Positions 1 to 9,248 of a DNA stretch of 64,000 bases are shown one piece after another; within the stretch, counting starts at the first letter, position 1; each line of letters opens with the position of its first letter. Position numbers and translations under genes: made by a program. The stretch comes from Bacillota bacterium (GTDB lineage: Bacteria > Bacillota > Clostridia > Lachnospirales > Lachnospiraceae), in assembly GCA_023386315.1 (NCBI GenBank), contig JAEWJZ010000033.1, positions 1 to 64,000 of the forward strand. Reading direction: 5' to 3'. The notes under the pieces are model-generated. The model made no database searches. It saw only the letters and a program-made list of their open reading frames with translations, and was not told where the DNA came from.

Positions 1-2128
1 GGGAAACCGTGAAGGAAGACCGCAGGGTCAGGGCGGTTACCAGGGCAACAGACCCCAGGGTCAGGGCGGCTATCAGGGATACGGAAGACCCCAGGGCGGC
101 GGCTATCAGAATGACAAGGACAGCGATAACACCCGTGGCGGAAGACCTCAGGGAGCACGTACCGGCAGAGACGGAGCACCAAAAACCGGATCTTTTGATA
201 CCCCCATTCAGGCAAAGCCAACCAGTAACAGAGCTACAAAGAATAACTACAAGAACGACAGGTTTGATAAGAGAGATAAAGAAGATGCCAGCAAGGGAAG
301 AACAGCAGCCAAGGGCCAAAAAGCAGCAAAAGCTCCGATTCTGCCTCCGGTTCATGTAGAACCCAAGGTTGAGGAAATCAAGACCATCATCGTACCTGAG
401 ATTTTAACCATAAAAGAACTGGCAGAAAAGATGAAACTTCAGCCTTCTGCCATTGTAAAGAAGCTGTTTTTAAAGGGCAAGATCGTTACCCTCAACACAG
501 AAATTGATTTTGAACAGGCAGAAGAAATCGCAATGGAATACGAAGTTCTCTGCGAGAAAGAAGTGAAGATCGATGTCATTGAAGAGCTTCTGAAGGAAGA
601 AGAAGAGGATGTGGCAGATATGGTATCCAGACCGCCGGTTGTCTGCGTAATGGGCCATGTAGACCACGGTAAAACTTCTCTCCTTGATGCAATCCGTCAG
701 ACCAATGTCACCTCCAGAGAAGCAGGCGGTATTACCCAGCACATCGGTGCCTACACGGTGGAGATCAGCGGTCAGAAAATTACATTCCTCGATACACCCG
801 GCCATGAAGCATTTACAGCCATGCGTATGAGAGGAGCTCAGTCTACCGATATCGCTATCTTGGTCGTAGCAGCTGACGATGGTGTAATGCCTCAGACAAT
901 TGAGGCGATCAACCATGCAAAAGCAGCCGAAGTTGAGATCATTGTTGCCATCAATAAGATTGACAAGCCAAGTGCAAACATTGACAAAGTCAAACAGGAG
1001 CTGTCTGAGTACGAATTAATTCCGGAAGACTGGGGCGGAAGTACAATATTTGTTCCTGTATCTGCACATACTAAAGAAGGAATCAAGGAACTGCTGGAGA
1101 TGATTCTTCTTACTGCAGAAGTGAAAGAATTAAAAGCCAATGCAAACCGCCGTGCAAGAGGTCTCATCATTGAGGCAGAGCTTGATAAGGGCAAGGGACC
1201 GGTTGCTACCGTTCTGGTACAGAAAGGAACTCTCCATGTAGGAGATACCGTTACTGCAGGCTCCTGCTACGGAAAAGTCCGGGCCATGATGGATGATAAG
1301 GGACGGAGAGTAAAAGAAGCCGGTCCATCCACTCCGGTAGAGATTCTGGGCTTAAATGATGTTCCAGGCGCAGGCGATGTTCTGATCGGCACAGAGAATG
1401 AAAAAGAAGCAAGAAACTTTGCGGAAACATTTATCTCCGAAGGAAAGAACCGGCTGCTGGAAGATACAAAAGCGAAGCTGTCACTGGATGATTTATTCAC
1501 CCAGATTAAGGCTGGTAATATAAAAGAACTTCCTATTATTGTAAAAGCGGATGTTCAGGGTTCTGTAGAAGCAGTAAAACAGAGTCTTGTGAAGCTGTCC
1601 AATGATGAAGTTATGGTTAAGGTGATTCATGGCGGTGTTGGTGCCATCAATGAATCCGACGTTTCTCTGGCTTCTGCCTCCAATGCCATTATCATCGGTT
1701 TCAATGTCAGACCTGATGTAACCGCAAAATCCATTGCAGACAGGGAAAAAGTAGATTTAAGACTTTACAAGGTAATTTATCAGGCCATTGAAGATGTGGA
1801 ATCCGCCATGAAGGGTATGTTAGATCCGATCTTTGAAGAGAAGATCATCGGTCATGCCGTTGTACGTCAGACCTTCAAGGCATCCGGCGTCGGTACCATC
1901 GCAGGTTCCTATGTAATGGACGGTAAATTCCAGAGAGGCTGCAGCGTCCGTATCACCCGTCAGGGAGAGAAGATTTATGATGGACCTCTTGCATCCTTAA
2001 AGAGATTTAAGGATGATGTAAAAGAAGTTGCAACTGGTTACGAGTGCGGCCTTGTATTTGAGAAATTTAATGATATTATGGAAGATGACATGATTGAAGC
2101 ATATGCCATGGTGGAGGTTCCACGCTAG
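1..2128 (+). CDS. infB: Translation initiation factor IF-2 (5' end outside window)
   Basis: IF-2 is the GTPase that places initiator fMet-tRNA on the 30S subunit and promotes subunit joining. The open frame runs in from the window edge (codons start at base 2), so the true start lies upstream; the ATG at 431 is internal. The visible N-terminal part is a low-complexity region rich in Gly, Gln, Arg and Tyr with repeated QGGYQG-like units, then a Lys-rich linker, then the conserved KELAEKM helix region. The G domain shows GHVDHGKT (G1), DTPGHEAF (G3) and NKIDKP (G4), followed by the domain II, III and IV regions to the usual C-terminus. It heads the rbfA-nrnA-truB-ribF cluster typical of Firmicutes. 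Identification is secure. Confidence 0.97.
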   Translation, partial: GNREGRPQGQGGYQGNRPQGQGGYQGYGRPQGGGYQNDKDSDNTRGGRPQGARTGRDGAPKTGSFDTPIQAKPTSNRATKNNYKNDRFDKRDKEDASKGRTAAKGQKAAKAPILPPVHVEPKVEEIKTIIVPEILTIKELAEKMKLQPSAIVKKLFLKGKIVTLNTEIDFEQAEEIAMEYEVLCEKEVKIDVIEELLKEEEEDVADMVSRPPVVCVMGHVDHGKTSLLDAIRQTNVTSREAGGITQHIGAYTVEISGQKITFLDTPGHEAFTAMRMRGAQSTDIAILVVAADDGVMPQTIEAINHAKAAEVEIIVAINKIDKPSANIDKVKQELSEYELIPEDWGGSTIFVPVSAHTKEGIKELLEMILLTAEVKELKANANRRARGLIIEAELDKGKGPVATVLVQKGTLHVGDTVTAGSCYGKVRAMMDDKGRRVKEAGPSTPVEILGLNDVPGAGDVLIGTENEKEARNFAETFISEGKNRLLEDTKAKLSLDDLFTQIKAGNIKELPIIVKADVQGSVEAVKQSLVKLSNDEVMVKVIHGGVGAINESDVSLASASNAIIIGFNVRPDVTAKSIADREKVDLRLYKVIYQAIEDVESAMKGMLDPIFEEKIIGHAVVRQTFKASGVGTIAGSYVMDGKFQRGCSVRITRQGEKIYDGPLASLKRFKDDVKEVATGYECGLVFEKFNDIMEDDMIEAYAMVEVPR

Positions 2129-2157
2129 GAACTCTCCCCTTGAACGTTCAAAAGATG

Positions 2158-2185
2158 AGCCCGTTTTACCGGGCTGGTCTTTTTG
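2158..2185 (+). terminator. Hairpin with T-run between infB and rbfA
   Basis: AGCCCG (2158-2163) pairs with CGGGCT (2170-2175) around a 6-nt loop, and a T-rich stretch follows. It could act as a partial terminator or a processing site that lowers rbfA relative to infB. The stem is only 6 bp, so full termination is doubtful. Confidence 0.5.
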
Positions 2186-2215
2186 AATATGCGGGCAGAC
2201 AGCGAAAGGAATAAG

Positions 2216-2578
2216 ATGCGTAAAAACAGTATAAAGAATACCAGAATTAATATGGAAGTACAGAAGGAATTAAGCCAGATCATCCGTCTGGAAATCAAGG
2301 ATCCCAGAATTCATCCAATGACAACCGTGGTTGCTGTTGAGGTGACTCCGGATTTGAAATTCTGTAAGGCATATATCAGCATTCTGGGCGACGAAGAAGC
2401 AGGAAAAGCAACAATCGAAGGACTGAAAAGTGCAGAAGGCTACATTCGCCGGGAGCTTGCCCGGAGAGTGAATCTGCGTAATACACCCGAAATTAAGTTT
2501 ATACTGGACCAGTCCATTGAATATGGAGTGAATATGTCCAGACTCATTGACGAGGTTACGAAAGACATCAAAGAGTAA
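2216..2578 (+). CDS. rbfA: 30S ribosome-binding factor A
   Basis: RbfA is a small KH-like protein that binds the 30S subunit during late 16S rRNA maturation and cold adaptation. The frame can be extended to a TTG at 2183 or an ATG at 2189, but the ATG at 2216 has the only good ribosome binding site (AAAGGA, 5 nt away) and gives 120 residues, the normal family length. Typical blocks are visible: an N-terminal NTRINMEVQKELSQII helix, the KDPRIHPM turn, a VTPDLKFCKAYIS strand and a C-terminal helix ending in a conserved LID motif. It sits just after infB and 12 nt before nrnA, so it is probably in the same transcript. Confidence 0.95.
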   Translation: MRKNSIKNTRINMEVQKELSQIIRLEIKDPRIHPMTTVVAVEVTPDLKFCKAYISILGDEEAGKATIEGLKSAEGYIRRELARRVNLRNTPEIKFILDQSIEYGVNMSRLIDEVTKDIKE

Positions 2579-2590
2579 GGAGGTGCCATT

Positions 2591-3541
2591 GTGAGTTTCC
2601 TTGAAGCAATTCTCAAAGATGTGAAAGACGTGGCAATACTTGGCCACGTGAGGCCGGATGGGGACTGTGTCGGTTCCTGTCTGGCAGTTTATAATTATCT
2701 GGAAGAAAATTATCCGGATATTCATGCAGTGGTTTATTTGGAAGAACCATCTGTAAAGTTTGCATATTTAAAAAATATTGACCGCATTGTCAGCGATTTT
2801 AGCAGGGATCAGAGTTATGATCTTTGTATCTGCTTGGACAGCAGTGATACGCTTCGTTTCGGCGAAGCGGTCAGGTACTTAAACACAGCGAAAAAAAGTC
2901 TGTGTGTGGATCACCATATAACAAATATGGGATACGGAACGGAAAATGTAGTCAGAGGAGATGCAAGCTCCACCTGCGAGGTTTTATATGGTCTGCTTGA
3001 TGAAAGTAAGATAAACAAAGCGGTGGCAGAATGCATCTATACCGGAATTATCCATGATACCGGTGTATTCAAATATGACTGTACATCTGCAAAAACCATG
3101 GAAATTGCGGGAAAGATGATGGAAAAGGGAATCAATTATTCCAGCATCATAGATGACAGCTTTTACCGGAAAACCTATATACAGAATCAGATTTTAGGGA
3201 GAGCTTTATTAGAAAGCATCACCTTTCATGACGGCAAATGTATTTTCAGTGCCATCAGCAAGAAAGAGATGGATTTTTACGGTGTCGGCAGCGCCGATAT
3301 GGATGGAATCATTGACCAGTTAAGAATTACTGAAGGTGTGGAGTGTGCGATTTTCATATATGAAACTTCCTGCAGGGAATACAAGGTAAGCCTGCGTTCC
3401 ACCACAGATCTTGATGTAAGTAAAATTGCCGTATATTTCGGCGGGGGCGGACATAAAAAAGCAGCCGGCTGTACCATGACAGGAAGTGTTCACGACGTGA
3501 TCAACAATCTGTCGGGCCAGATAACCAGGCAGCTTAATTAG
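2591..3541 (+). CDS. nrnA: DHH-family phosphoesterase, NrnA-type nanoRNase/pAp phosphatase
   Basis: Proteins of this family remove mononucleotides from 2-5 nt RNAs and dephosphorylate 3'-phosphoadenosine 5'-phosphate, using Mn ions. The 316-residue product has the metal-binding N-terminal blocks GHVRPDGDCVGS, a DSSD motif and the DHH signature, and the C-terminal DHHA1 substrate-binding motif GGGGHKKAAG. The start is GTG at 2591, supported by AAGGAGGTG at 2577-2585 that overlaps the rbfA stop. Placement between rbfA and truB matches the usual Firmicute order, which suggests coupling of RNA turnover with ribosome assembly. NrnA rather than another DHH phosphoesterase is inferred from length and neighbours. 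Confidence 0.9.
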   Translation: MSFLEAILKDVKDVAILGHVRPDGDCVGSCLAVYNYLEENYPDIHAVVYLEEPSVKFAYLKNIDRIVSDFSRDQSYDLCICLDSSDTLRFGEAVRYLNTAKKSLCVDHHITNMGYGTENVVRGDASSTCEVLYGLLDESKINKAVAECIYTGIIHDTGVFKYDCTSAKTMEIAGKMMEKGINYSSIIDDSFYRKTYIQNQILGRALLESITFHDGKCIFSAISKKEMDFYGVGSADMDGIIDQLRITEGVECAIFIYETSCREYKVSLRSTTDLDVSKIAVYFGGGGHKKAAGCTMTGSVHDVINNLSGQITRQLN

Positions 3542-3553
3542 GAGATACATGCA

Positions 3554-4459
3554 ATGGCAGACGGTATTATTAATGTGTATAAAGAAAAAGGCTTTACCTC
3601 TCATGACGTCGTGGCGAAAATGAGAGGTATTTTAAAACAGAAAAAAATAGGTCATACAGGCACGCTGGATCCGGACGCGGAAGGAGTACTTCCTGTCTGT
3701 CTGGGTAAGGCAACCAAACTGTGTGACATGTTGACAGATAAAACAAAAACCTATGAGGCAGTGCTGCTTCTTGGAACGGAGACCGATACACAGGATACCT
3801 CAGGAACCGTTTTAAACAGCTTTCCGGTAGAGGCAGGAGAAGAAGAAGTGAAAGCTGCTGTTATGAGCTTTCTGGGGCATTATGACCAGGTTCCGCCCAT
3901 GTATTCGGCATTAAAAGTGGATGGAAAGAAGCTTTATGAACTGGCAAGAGCGGGGAAAGAAGTAGAACGGAAGGCCAGACCTGTGGAAATCTATGAGATT
4001 TGTATAGAGAAGATAAAACTTCCCAGAGTCACCATCACAGTCAGCTGTTCCAAAGGTACCTATATCCGCACACTCTGCTATGATATCGGCAGAAAGCTGG
4101 GATGCGGCGGGTGCATGGAATCCCTCTTACGAACCCGGGTGTCGGATTTTTATTTAAAGGACAGCCTTACACTCTCAAGGATTGAAGAGTTAAGAGATGA
4201 CGGAACTCTGGGAGAACATATCCTTCCAGTGGACAAGGTGTTTTCTTCCTGTCCTCAATTGGTGATGAAAGAGGAGTTTGACAAGCTGGTTCATAACGGC
4301 AACCCATTTCAGAGAAACCAGGCTGTGGGAGAATACGATATGTCGGATGGTCCTGTCCGTGTTTACGACAGCACCATGGAGTTTATCGGAATCTATGAGC
4401 CAGGCGGGGACAGGAGTCTTTTAAAGCCTCAGAAGGTTTTTCTGGGAGGTAGCAGATAA
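3554..4459 (+). CDS. truB: tRNA pseudouridine(55) synthase TruB
   Basis: TruB converts U55 in the T-loop of most tRNAs to pseudouridine and also acts as a tRNA folding chaperone. The 301-residue protein starts GIINVYKEKGFTSHDVV and carries the catalytic motif GHTGTLDPDAEGVLP with the active-site Asp. A KGTYIRTL block and a C-terminal PUA-like region follow. ATG 3554 has AGGAG 9 nt upstream, overlapping the nrnA stop. Its stop codon overlaps the ribF start by one base, so the two are translationally coupled. Confidence 0.96.
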   Translation: MADGIINVYKEKGFTSHDVVAKMRGILKQKKIGHTGTLDPDAEGVLPVCLGKATKLCDMLTDKTKTYEAVLLLGTETDTQDTSGTVLNSFPVEAGEEEVKAAVMSFLGHYDQVPPMYSALKVDGKKLYELARAGKEVERKARPVEIYEICIEKIKLPRVTITVSCSKGTYIRTLCYDIGRKLGCGGCMESLLRTRVSDFYLKDSLTLSRIEELRDDGTLGEHILPVDKVFSSCPQLVMKEEFDKLVHNGNPFQRNQAVGEYDMSDGPVRVYDSTMEFIGIYEPGGDRSLLKPQKVFLGGSR

Positions 4460-5415
4460 TGGAATATATTACCGGAACCAGAGTATTTCACATAGAAGAG
4501 CCTGCTGTGGTGACCCTTGGAAAATTCGACGGCCGCCACAGAGGCCACAAAAAGCTGCTGCAGCGAATGCTGGAAATCAGGAAAGAAACGGGATATAAGA
4601 CAGCAGTATTTACATTTGACATGTCTCCGTGCACGCTTGTAAGCGGAACTCCCCAGACGGTGATCACCACCAATCTGGAGCGGAAGAATAATCTGGAGAG
4701 GGCAGGAATCGACTATCTGGTGGAGTATCCCTTTACGGAGGAAACTGCCAGAATGGAGCCTGAGGAGTTTGTAAGACGTATTCTATCCGGACAGATGAAT
4801 GCCAGAACCATAGTGGTGGGTACAGACTGTTCCTTCGGATATAAGGGAGCGGGGAATGCGGATCTTCTGGAGCAGCTTAAAAGCCGTTATGGCTATGAAC
4901 TGATTGTCATCCCCAAGGAGCAGGATGAACACCGGGATATCAGCAGCACCTACATCAGAGAGCAGCTGGATCTTGGAAATATGGAAAAAGCCAACGAGCT
5001 CCTGGGTGAACCTTATGCCATCCATGGTAAGGTGGTACACGGTAATCATATCGGCGGAGCCATACTTGGATTTCCGACCGCCAATATCCTTACCCCCCCG
5101 GAAAAGCATCTGCCTGTATTCGGTGTTTATGTGTCCCGTGTTTATGTAGACGGCAACTATTACGGCGGAATTACCAATATTGGAAGGAAGCCCACAGTAG
5201 AAGGGATTTCCCCAGTTGGTGCAGAAACTTACATTTTTGGTATAAATGAGGATATTTATGGAAAGACTATAGAAGTACAGCTTTTGCACTTCATCCGTCC
5301 GGAGCGGAAATTCGAGGGGCTTGAGCAGTTAAAAGAACAGATAGGAAGAGACAGGGAACTGGGATTAGAATATTTGAAGAACCTGCCTGGAAAAGAAATC
5401 ACTCAGTTGCAGTAG
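4459..5415 (+). CDS. ribF: Bifunctional riboflavin kinase/FAD synthetase
   Basis: RibF phosphorylates riboflavin to FMN and adenylylates FMN to FAD. The N-terminal half is a nucleotidyltransferase of the HIGH superfamily, seen as GKFDGRHRGHKKLL (the usual form is GxFDGxHxGH) and the later ISSTYIREQL block. The C-terminal half is the riboflavin kinase domain with GFPTANI, the GVYVSRVYVDG strand and a final HFIRPERKFEGLEQL helix. The length of 318 residues is normal. The ATG shares one base with the truB stop. No FMN riboswitch is visible, as expected for a gene embedded in a translation cluster. Confidence 0.95.
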   Translation: MEYITGTRVFHIEEPAVVTLGKFDGRHRGHKKLLQRMLEIRKETGYKTAVFTFDMSPCTLVSGTPQTVITTNLERKNNLERAGIDYLVEYPFTEETARMEPEEFVRRILSGQMNARTIVVGTDCSFGYKGAGNADLLEQLKSRYGYELIVIPKEQDEHRDISSTYIREQLDLGNMEKANELLGEPYAIHGKVVHGNHIGGAILGFPTANILTPPEKHLPVFGVYVSRVYVDGNYYGGITNIGRKPTVEGISPVGAETYIFGINEDIYGKTIEVQLLHFIRPERKFEGLEQLKEQIGRDRELGLEYLKNLPGKEITQLQ

Positions 5416-5472
5416 GAAAGGGGCGTTTTTACTGCCCGTTTCACAATTAAAAACTTGCGAAGGAAAGTGCAT

Positions 5473-6516
5473 ATGACTGACAAAGCATGGAAAGTACTTG
5501 GCTTTGCCATCGCCTGCGGTTGTACCGTATGGATGGGAACAGCAGATGTACAGGCCGCAAGAACAGAGACTGCCGTTAAGACCGGAACGCCTGTAGCAGG
5601 CATGGAGGTCTACATGGATCAGTATCAGCAATCCAGAAAACGGGAGTCAACGGAAAACACGGCCGGTCTTACGCAGGAAAAAGTGAGGTATGGAACCTTC
5701 AATACTATTTTTGACAACCTTGGGGTTGCAGTTGTGGAGGATTCCTTAAACATCAGGAAAGAACCAAAGAACGATGCGGAAGTCGTAGGGAAATTAAGAA
5801 GCCATGCAGGCAGCAGTGTGCTGTCCGAAGAGAATGGCTGGTATAAAATAAAATCAGGGCAGGTAACCGGTTATGTATACGGGAAATACTTAGCCACTGG
5901 GCAGGAGGCCAGAGCAATCGCTTATTATGATATGAAGCTGTTGCTCCGGGTAGACATCGAGACCCTTCGTGTCCGCAGACAGCCTGATACGAATTCAGAA
6001 ATAGTGGGAAGAATTCATGAGGGCGAAACGTACCGTTACATTTCCCGTAACGGAGGCTGGGCCAAAATTGAATACAACGGACAGACTGCGTATGCCTATG
6101 TACCGGAGAATGCCACCATTGCCTATACCATTCCGGAGGCAGAGAAAAATGGTGATCTGAGGTACCGTGTCGTTAGCTATGCGGTGAAATTCGTTGGAAA
6201 TCCATACCGCTGGGGCGGAACAAACCCCAATACAGGTGCTGACTGCTCCGGCTTCATTCAATACGTGATGGAGCATGCGGCAGGGGTCCAGCTGGACCGC
6301 ACCTCCAGAGAGCAGGCTGCTGAGGGAGAGGCGATTCCGTCTTCCATCATGGAGCCAGGTGATCTCTTATTTTATTCCAGCGGCAGGGAAATCGATCACG
6401 TTGCCATGTATATCGGGCAGGGAAAGATCGTTCATGCAGCCAACCGCAGAAGCGGGATTAAAATTTCCTCCTGGAACTACAGAAGACCGGTTACCATACG
6501 ACGGGTGATCGAGTAA
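5473..6516 (+). CDS. Secreted SH3-domain NlpC/P60 peptidoglycan endopeptidase
   Basis: This is a probable cell-wall hydrolase that cuts peptide stems in peptidoglycan. The preferred start is ATG 5473 (GAAGGAAAG just upstream) rather than the TTG at 5455, giving 347 residues. A signal peptide is visible (residues 1-27, ending near VQAA). Two bacterial SH3-like repeats follow, each with a DSLNIRKEP or ETLRVRRQP type start and a GWxKI core. The C-terminal NlpC/P60 domain has the catalytic Cys258 in DCSGF, His309 in DHVAMYIG and His321 in IVHAA. It is followed by a strong bidirectional terminator, so it is the last gene of the infB-side transcript or an independent unit. Confidence 0.92.
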   Translation: MTDKAWKVLGFAIACGCTVWMGTADVQAARTETAVKTGTPVAGMEVYMDQYQQSRKRESTENTAGLTQEKVRYGTFNTIFDNLGVAVVEDSLNIRKEPKNDAEVVGKLRSHAGSSVLSEENGWYKIKSGQVTGYVYGKYLATGQEARAIAYYDMKLLLRVDIETLRVRRQPDTNSEIVGRIHEGETYRYISRNGGWAKIEYNGQTAYAYVPENATIAYTIPEAEKNGDLRYRVVSYAVKFVGNPYRWGGTNPNTGADCSGFIQYVMEHAAGVQLDRTSREQAAEGEAIPSSIMEPGDLLFYSSGREIDHVAMYIGQGKIVHAANRRSGIKISSWNYRRPVTIRRVIE

Positions 6517-6518
6517 AT

Positions 6519-6572
6519 AAAAACGCAGACAGATGCATGCCCGGTGGGCGAACATCTGTCTGCGTTTTTTAT
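6519..6572. terminator. Bidirectional intrinsic terminator
   Basis: A 15-bp perfect stem pairs AAACGCAGACAGATG (6521-6535) with its complement at 6553-6567, with A-runs on the left and T-runs on the right. It separates the convergent NlpC/P60 gene and livF and should stop transcription from both sides. Confidence 0.93.
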
Positions 6573-7282
6573 TAATCTTTCTTTTTTCCAAGATAAGCAG
6601 CTTTTACTGATTCGTCTGCGAGAAGCTCTTTTCCAGGTCCTGACATGGTGATCCGCCCGGTTTCCAGCACGTATCCCACATCAGCCGTATGGAGAGCCAT
6701 ATTGGCGTTCTGCTCGATTAAAAGGACTGTCACGCCCTTTTTGTTAATCTCTTTTATAATTGAGAAGATATCCTTTACAATTAAGGGAGCAAGCCCAAGA
6801 GACGGTTCATCCATCATGAGGATTCTGGGGTGGCTCATGAGTGCTCTGGCAACCGCCAGCATCTGCTGTTCGCCTCCGGAGAGTGTTCCGGAAAGCTGCC
6901 AGCTTCGTTCCTTAAGCCGTGGGAATAAGTCATAGACCCAGTTGATATCCTCATCCAGATTATCATTTCTTAAATAAGCTCCGATTTTAATATTTTCAAT
7001 GACTGTCATGTCAGGAAATACCCGGCGTCCTTCCGGAACCAGTGCGATTCCCTTTGAAACAATGTCAGGAGTATCCATTCCGATTAATTCCTGACCGTCC
7101 AGTGTGATGCTGCTTCCGGCAGAGGGCTTTGCAAGGCCCACGATGGAGCGGAGCGTTGTGCTTTTTCCGGCACCGTTTGCACCGATTAAGGTCACAATGC
7201 TTTTATCCGGTACTTCAAAGGAGATCCCCTTTACAGCTTCAATTCCGCCGTAGTTTACTCTTAAGTTATCAATCTTCAGCAT
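6572..7282 (-). CDS. livF: Branched-chain amino acid ABC transporter, ATPase LivF
   Basis: LivF is one of the two cytoplasmic ATPases that power uptake of leucine, isoleucine and valine. The 236-residue product has Walker A GANGAGKST, the ABC signature LSGGEQQMLAVARAL, Walker B ILMMDEPSLGLAP and the H-loop region. The family-typical start LKIDNLRVNYGGIEAVKG distinguishes it from LivG. Its start overlaps the livG end by 14 nt, and a GGGGGTGAG ribosome binding site precedes the ATG. It is the last gene of the minus-strand liv operon and ends at the bidirectional terminator. Confidence 0.93.
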   Translation of the reverse strand: MLKIDNLRVNYGGIEAVKGISFEVPDKSIVTLIGANGAGKSTTLRSIVGLAKPSAGSSITLDGQELIGMDTPDIVSKGIALVPEGRRVFPDMTVIENIKIGAYLRNDNLDEDINWVYDLFPRLKERSWQLSGTLSGGEQQMLAVARALMSHPRILMMDEPSLGLAPLIVKDIFSIIKEINKKGVTVLLIEQNANMALHTADVGYVLETGRITMSGPGKELLADESVKAAYLGKKKD

Positions 7283-8135
7283 CGTCGCTCACCCCCAGAT
7301 ATGCTTCAATTACCCGTTCGTTGTTCTGGATCTCTTCCGGCGTACCCTGTGCAATCAGTTTGCCGAAATCCAGAACGTAGATGCGGTCGGAGATCTGCAT
7401 AACCAGATCCATATGGTGTTCAATCATTAATACAGTCAGGTGGTAGGAATCCCGGATTTGTTTGATAAAATCAGTAAGCTCCTGGGTCTCCTGAGGATTC
7501 ATTCCTGCAGCCGGTTCATCGAGAAGTAAGAATTTCGGCTCTGTAGCTAGGGCTCTGGCAATTTCCAGCCGTCTCTGAAGGCCGTAGGGGAGAGAAGAGG
7601 CAATTTCATCTTTTAAATGGAGAAGATTCTGCTCTTCTAAAAGAGCGGAGGTCTCTTCCCGCATTCTGGCTTCTTCTTTGCTGTTTAAGCGCAGGGTGGC
7701 AGAAAATACATTCTGTTTTGCCCGCATATGTTTTGCGATCAGTACGTTGTCAAAAACAGTCAGCTGTCCGAACAGCCTGATATTCTGAAAGGTACGTGCA
7801 ATTCCCCTTTTTGTTATGATATCCGGAGTATTGCGTACAATGGAGAGAGGTCTGGGTTTTACTTCTCCCAGATACATTTTCTGCATCTTTCCCTTTGGTG
7901 TGTTGGAAAGTATGGTCTCGCCCATAAAGTCCACCTGTCCGAAGGTGGGTTCATAGATACCGGTTACGCAGTTAAATGCAGTAGTTTTTCCAGCACCATT
8001 GGGACCGATTAAGGCAACGATTTCACCTTCATTTACGTCGAGAGTTAAACCGTTTACCGCCACAACACCGCCGAACTGCATGGTAACGTCCTGCATATGA
8101 AGTACATTTGCACTGGTTTTTGCTGTAGCTGACAT
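7269..8135 (-). CDS. livG: Branched-chain amino acid ABC transporter, ATPase LivG
   Basis: This is the second ATPase of the Liv transporter. The 288-residue protein shows Walker A GPNGAGKTTAFN, a long insertion between Walker A and the signature typical of LivG, the signature region SSLPYGLQRRLEIARAL and Walker B FLLLDEPAAGMNP. The ending of the last helix, with IQNNERVIEAYLG, is also LivG-like. It overlaps livM by one base and livF by 14 nt, so translation is coupled across the operon. The insert between residues 65 and 95 is longer than in the E. coli protein, which is common in clostridia. Confidence 0.93.
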   Translation of the reverse strand: MSATAKTSANVLHMQDVTMQFGGVVAVNGLTLDVNEGEIVALIGPNGAGKTTAFNCVTGIYEPTFGQVDFMGETILSNTPKGKMQKMYLGEVKPRPLSIVRNTPDIITKRGIARTFQNIRLFGQLTVFDNVLIAKHMRAKQNVFSATLRLNSKEEARMREETSALLEEQNLLHLKDEIASSLPYGLQRRLEIARALATEPKFLLLDEPAAGMNPQETQELTDFIKQIRDSYHLTVLMIEHHMDLVMQISDRIYVLDFGKLIAQGTPEEIQNNERVIEAYLGVSDDAED

Positions 8136-9238
8136 TATGCGTTTTCTCCCTTCTGTGCTTTATTTTTCTTTTTCAGTTTGTTTGGAATCCCTTTTATCAG
8201 CCGGAACAGCCCAGCCCAGGAGAATTCGTTGCTTCCCATGATACCTCTGCGGTAGAAGAGAACCACTGCCATAAGGAGAATGGAGAAGATTACCATACGA
8301 AAGCCCGAGCGGAACAGAGGAATCTGAACGCCTGCGATGTAAAGCGGATTGTCAAAGAACCTCAGCCATTCTCTGCCTGCAGTTACCAGGAAGGAACCGA
8401 TGACGCTGCCGGTGATGCTTCCGATACCGCCTAAAACCACAATCAGCAGAATATCATAAGTAAGGTTGATGGAAAAGGTCTTGGACTCAATGGAGCGCAT
8501 GAAGATCGCCAGAAGACCTCCGCCCACACCGGTGAAAAAGGAGGAAATAATAAATGCCAGCTCCTTGTAACGGAACAGATTCAGTCCCATGGCCTGTGCA
8601 GCCACTTCATCTTCACGGAGAGCCTTAAATGCACGGCCGTAAGAGGAGTTGATCAAAAGAACCATTAAAAGGATACAGAGGGCACAAAGTCCGAATGCAA
8701 CATAAAGATTTGGAAAGCCTGGAATGCTCTTTAATCCATAGGAACCGTTTGTCACCTTGTTTAACTGAGGTGCAGCAATCACAGCACGGATAATTTCAGA
8801 AAATCCCAGAGTAGCAATTGCCAGGTAATCACTTTTTAAGCGGAGAACCGGAATACCGATCAAAGCGGCAACTCCTGCAGCAAACAATCCTGCTATGATC
8901 AGAGCAAGCCAGTAAGGGCACTGAAGATTAGCCAGGAACGGAGCGATACCGTCTACATAGTAGACACTGGCTCTGGTTTCCACAGGAATGGTAAGAATGG
9001 CCACGGTATAGGCTCCGATTGCCATAAAACCAGCCTGACCCAGGGAGAACAGACCGGTAAAGCCAGTCAGTAAGTTCATGGAAACGGCAACCACTGCATA
9101 AATGGCGCTTCGTTCCAGTATGGAGATCTGATAGCTGTACTGGGCACTGTTAGCCTGCAGAAAACCCAGAATGCCGATGGTGAACAATAAGGCAATCAGG
9201 GTATAAAGTTTGTTTTTGGAAAATACTTTCTTTTTCAT
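8135..9238 (-). CDS. livM: Branched-chain amino acid ABC transporter, permease LivM
   Basis: LivM is one of two membrane subunits that form the amino acid channel. I choose ATG 9238 (MKKKVFSKNK, 367 residues), preceded by GAGGTG, over the TTG at 9277, which lies inside livH and has no ribosome binding site. About 9-10 hydrophobic segments are visible, with the conserved GFTGLFSLGQAGFMAIGAY block and the GGIGSITGSVIG loop that contacts the ATPases. A basic tail ends the protein. It overlaps livG by one base and follows livH by about 10 nt. Confidence 0.92.
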   Translation of the reverse strand: MKKKVFSKNKLYTLIALLFTIGILGFLQANSAQYSYQISILERSAIYAVVAVSMNLLTGFTGLFSLGQAGFMAIGAYTVAILTIPVETRASVYYVDGIAPFLANLQCPYWLALIIAGLFAAGVAALIGIPVLRLKSDYLAIATLGFSEIIRAVIAAPQLNKVTNGSYGLKSIPGFPNLYVAFGLCALCILLMVLLINSSYGRAFKALREDEVAAQAMGLNLFRYKELAFIISSFFTGVGGGLLAIFMRSIESKTFSINLTYDILLIVVLGGIGSITGSVIGSFLVTAGREWLRFFDNPLYIAGVQIPLFRSGFRMVIFSILLMAVVLFYRRGIMGSNEFSWAGLFRLIKGIPNKLKKKNKAQKGENA

Positions 9239-9248
9239 AGATGACACC

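Noticed and set aside
9..359. 116-residue open frame at the window start
   Set aside because: It is an out-of-frame shadow of infB; the IF-2 frame is open through the whole stretch from base 2.
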